NCBI RefSeq assembly: GCF_000768555.3
Contig: NZ_KN293983.1
Coordinates: 1-64,000 of the forward strand
DNA from: Roseovarius mucosus DSM 17069
GTDB taxonomy: Bacteria > Pseudomonadota > Alphaproteobacteria > Rhodobacterales > Rhodobacteraceae
Reading direction: 5' to 3'
DNA length: 64,000 bases
Part shown: positions 61,761-64,000 of the stretch, piece by piece
How positions within the stretch are numbered: the stretch's first letter is position 1
How the letters are laid out: every line of letters starts with the position of its first letter
Notes under the pieces: generated by a model
What the model was told of the DNA's origin: nothing
Seen by the model: the letters and a program-made list of their open reading frames with translations, nothing else
The model's database searches: none
Position numbers and translations under genes: made by a program

Positions 61761-63118
61761 TTCCGCCCAAGCCGCCCGCGCGCCCTGATGCTGTATCGCT
61801 CTGGCGCTATCTGCGGCTGTTTCGGGCCGATATCCTCTCGGCGCAGCCTGTCCGTCTTTATCGCGCGTGGATGGCTGAATTTCGCACGCCGTTCTTTCGC
61901 TCTTACCTTTGCAATGACACGGCCTTGGTTGATTTGGTGCTGAAACAACGCCCCGATGATTTCCCGAAATCCACCCGTGTGTCCGAGGGGTTGCGGCCCC
62001 TGCTGGGGCAATCAGTCTTTGTCACCAATGGCGCGACATGGAGGCGGCAGAGGCGCATCATTGACCCTGCGTTCGAGGGCGGGCGGTTGCGGGATACGTT
62101 TGGGGCGATGGTCATGGCCGGGCAGGGGGCGGTTGCGCGGCTGGCCCCGCTGGCTGATGGCAGAGGGTTTGATATTGAGGGCCACACCAGCCATGCTGCC
62201 GCCGATGTGATCTTTCGCACGCTGTTTTCGCTGCCAATCGAGGATCGCACTGCCGCGCAGGTGTTTGACGCCTTCAAGGCGCATCAACGCACGCAGCCGG
62301 TGCTGAACCTTGCCGCGTTTATTCCCTTGCCGCGTTGGTTTCCACGCTTTCACCGCCGTCAGACGCGGGTGACGGCGCGGACCATCCGGGGGTTGATCAC
62401 GGAACTGACCGCGCGGCGGCAGGCCGAGATTGCGGCGGGGACCGCGCCGGATGATCTGGCGACCAAGATCATGACCACCGCCGACCCCGAAACCGGCGCG
62501 CGGTTCGACACCGAGGAAATGGTCGATCAGGTCGCGATCTTCTTTCTGGCCGGGCATGAAACCAGTGCTTCGGCGCTGGCTTGGGCGCTCTACCTTCTGG
62601 CGCTTTACCCCGAGTGGCAGGACAGGGTCGCCGCAGAGGCCGAGGCAGTCTTTGGCACCCGCGCGCCGGAGTTTGCGGATATGGCGCGGTTGCGTGTCAC
62701 CCGGGATGTGTTCCGCGAGACGCTGCGCCTCTATCCGCCGGTGCCGATGATGGTGCGCGAGACGGCCTGTCCCGAGCGGTTCCGCGACCGAGACATCGCA
62801 CCCGGCGCGCAGGTGGTGATCAGCCCCTGGCATCTGCACCGGCACGAGCGACTCTGGGACAATCCCGACGGGTTTGATCCGGCGCGTTATGGCACCGAGA
62901 ATGGCAAGACCTGTCTGCGCGAGGCGTTCATCCCGTTCTCTGCCGGTCAGCGGGTCTGCACCGGGGCGGGGTTTGCGATGATCGAGGGGCCGCTCTTGCT
63001 TGCGATGCTGGTGCGGGCCTATCGCCTGAGCCCGGTTGTGGGGCGCCCGCCCATGCCGGTGGCGCATCTGACGGTGCGCGGGCGCGATGGCATCTGGCTG
63101 AAACTTTTGCCGCGCTGA
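61757..63118 (+). CDS. Cytochrome P450
   Basis: A 453-residue P450. It has the I-helix oxygen motif FFLAGHETSASAL, the ExxR pair in FRETLRLYPP, and the heme loop FIPFSAGQRVCTGAGF with the thiolate Cys near residue 400. The general form is like the CYP102/CYP4-type fatty-acid and terpenoid hydroxylases found in bacteria, but the class cannot be fixed by eye. No ferredoxin or reductase gene is adjacent. It is translationally coupled to the hydrolase gene. No signal anchor is seen, so it is probably soluble. Confidence 0.92.
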   Translation: MIPPKPPARPDAVSLWRYLRLFRADILSAQPVRLYRAWMAEFRTPFFRSYLCNDTALVDLVLKQRPDDFPKSTRVSEGLRPLLGQSVFVTNGATWRRQRRIIDPAFEGGRLRDTFGAMVMAGQGAVARLAPLADGRGFDIEGHTSHAAADVIFRTLFSLPIEDRTAAQVFDAFKAHQRTQPVLNLAAFIPLPRWFPRFHRRQTRVTARTIRGLITELTARRQAEIAAGTAPDDLATKIMTTADPETGARFDTEEMVDQVAIFFLAGHETSASALAWALYLLALYPEWQDRVAAEAEAVFGTRAPEFADMARLRVTRDVFRETLRLYPPVPMMVRETACPERFRDRDIAPGAQVVISPWHLHRHERLWDNPDGFDPARYGTENGKTCLREAFIPFSAGQRVCTGAGFAMIEGPLLLAMLVRAYRLSPVVGRPPMPVAHLTVRGRDGIWLKLLPR

Positions 63119-63149
63119 TCCGACACCCCTTTGCAAGCGGGATTAGAGC

Positions 63150-63480
63150 GCCTATGTATGGACTGTTCGCGCAAGCGGACTATGGACATAAACGCGCTCG
63201 TAATAAGCGGATCGGACCCGGGGGCGGTACCCGGCGACTCCACCAACAATCCTTCGTTTGGGGATCATGGGGTCGAAACAGGATCGACGAACGTCTAAAG
63301 GGGTTATGCTTTGTCTCGGTGAGGTACCACCGTTATCGGTCCGAAACGTACAGTTGCAAACGACAACCGTGCTCCGGTGGCCGTTGCTGCGTAAGCAGTA
63401 ACCAAACCGAAACTTAAGTCCTTGCGCTTAGCCGCGTAAGGCGGGGTTCGCAGGCACCTGGCAACAGAAGCCTGCACTTT
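63150..63480 (+). ncRNA. ssrA: Circularly permuted two-piece tmRNA
   Basis: tmRNA rescues stalled ribosomes. The order is permuted, as in other alphaproteobacteria. The acceptor piece comes first and ends CGACTCCACCA (to 63245). After a spacer of about 23 bases the coding piece starts GGGGTCGAAACAGGATCGAC (from 63269). GGGGTCG pairs fully with CGACTCC, including the alanine-identity G3-U70 pair. The tag frame at 63356-63394 reads ANDNRAPVAVAA then TAA. The T stem CCGGG/CCCGG has the loop GGCGGTA in place of the usual TTCGA type. The outer ends are approximate; a GCAGGC/GCCTGC hairpin lies at about 63449-63474. Confidence 0.93.
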
Positions 63481-63565
63481 CACTTTAGCTTTGATCTGTA
63501 ACGCATTGAATAAACGTTATAAAACTATGCCTTGCGCGCATCGTGGCGGCGGGCGACAAAGAGGC

Positions 63566-64000
63566 ATGAGCGCGCCACCCCTTGCCCTGATCTTTCGCAG
63601 CTTTGCCCATATCGGTCTCCTCAGCTTTGGTGGACCTGCAGCGCAAATTTCGATGATGCATGAGGAACTGGTCGTGCGGCGCGGCTGGCTGAGCGAGCAG
63701 CAATTCCTGGGTGCGCTGTCGTTTTGCATGCTCTTGCCGGGGCCAGAGGCGATGCAGCTCTGCACCTATGCCGGTTGGCGGCTGCGTGGGGTGCTGGGCG
63801 GGCTGATCGCGGGGCTGCTCTTCGTGCTGCCGGGGGCGGCAGTGATCCTGGCACTTGGCCTTGGCTATGCGACCTATGGCGATTTGCCCATGGTGCAGGC
63901 GGTGTTTCTGGGCGTCAAGGCGGCAGTCGTGGTGATCGTTTTGCAAGCGCTTCTGAAACTTGCAAAGCGTGCGCTCAAAGGCCGGGCGTCTTGGGTTTTG
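63566..64000 (+). CDS. Chromate transporter (ChrA family), N-terminal part
   Basis: A reading frame open at the right edge. The first 145 residues include LIFRSFAHIGLLSFGGPAAQ, RGWLSEQQFLGALSFCMLLP and GPEAMQLCTYAGWRL, all typical of the first CHR domain, then hydrophobic segments (GLIAGLLFVLPGAAVILALG). ChrA exports chromate by exchange or proton-driven antiport. The ATG at 63566 is preceded by AAAGAGG. The rest of the gene lies outside the window. Confidence 0.9.
   Translation, partial: MSAPPLALIFRSFAHIGLLSFGGPAAQISMMHEELVVRRGWLSEQQFLGALSFCMLLPGPEAMQLCTYAGWRLRGVLGGLIAGLLFVLPGAAVILALGLGYATYGDLPMVQAVFLGVKAAVVVIVLQALLKLAKRALKGRASWVL

Overview
The window is high-GC, densely packed bacterial chromosome and reads as a marine alphaproteobacterium of the Roseobacter group (Rhodobacteraceae). 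The signs are a circularly permuted two-piece tmRNA with tag ANDNRAPVAVAA, an alphaproteobacterial F1-ATPase zeta inhibitor (DUF1476), an RNase E with a large insertion in its S1 domain, a split-type cobalamin methionine synthase, and a full run of methylated-amine genes (tmm, tdm, dmmDABC, gmaS, mgsABC).

Layout. 1-6.1 kb: a histidine kinase cut off near the left edge, its divergent LuxR-type regulator, a lower-GC DUF3644 gene that looks imported, a repeat-filled gap, and a one-carbon operon (methyl-THF:corrinoid methyltransferase, MTHFR-like protein, small conserved protein). 6.3-8.9 kb: ppx, an orphan phage-type tail-tube gene, rlmE. 9.1-13 kb: a three-subunit molybdenum hydroxylase plus MoaD. 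13-16.4 kb: selD (fused to an NADH-dehydrogenase-like domain) facing mnmH. 16.5-42 kb: the methylated-amine region. 42-52 kb: a CAU tRNA, purMN, rnd, sufE, DUF1638 and corrinoid proteins, a radical SAM protein, a homocysteine methyltransferase, DUF1476 and purCSQ. 53-64 kb: dctB (frameshifted) and dctD, rne, tusA-like, ccdA-like, a hydrolase/P450 pair, tmRNA and the start of a chromate transporter.

How the amine genes fit together. Tmm would oxidise trimethylamine to its N-oxide. Tdm would split that to dimethylamine plus formaldehyde. DmmABC would demethylate dimethylamine to methylamine, with GcvT-like DmmD probably passing the C1 unit to tetrahydrofolate. GmaS and MgsABC would turn methylamine into gamma-glutamylmethylamide and then N-methylglutamate. 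The N-methylglutamate dehydrogenase genes (mgdABCD) are not in the window. A Liv-type ABC transporter with a Tat-exported binding protein, a second binding protein without a signal peptide and a GntR/FCD regulator lie between tmm and tdm. Near-palindromic ACCAAT...TTGGT sites occur in the tmm, gntR and transporter promoters, which suggests one shared regulator.

A second theme is methionine synthesis. The domains of MetH appear as separate genes in two places (3.8-5.8 kb and 46.7-50.6 kb). The pterin-binding, corrinoid and homocysteine/zinc parts are present and no reactivation part is visible.

Two genes, tdm and dctB, carry apparent single-base insertions and a third (the left-edge kinase) is interrupted. 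These may be real decay or sequence errors. Palindromic and dispersed repeats fill several of the intergenic gaps.
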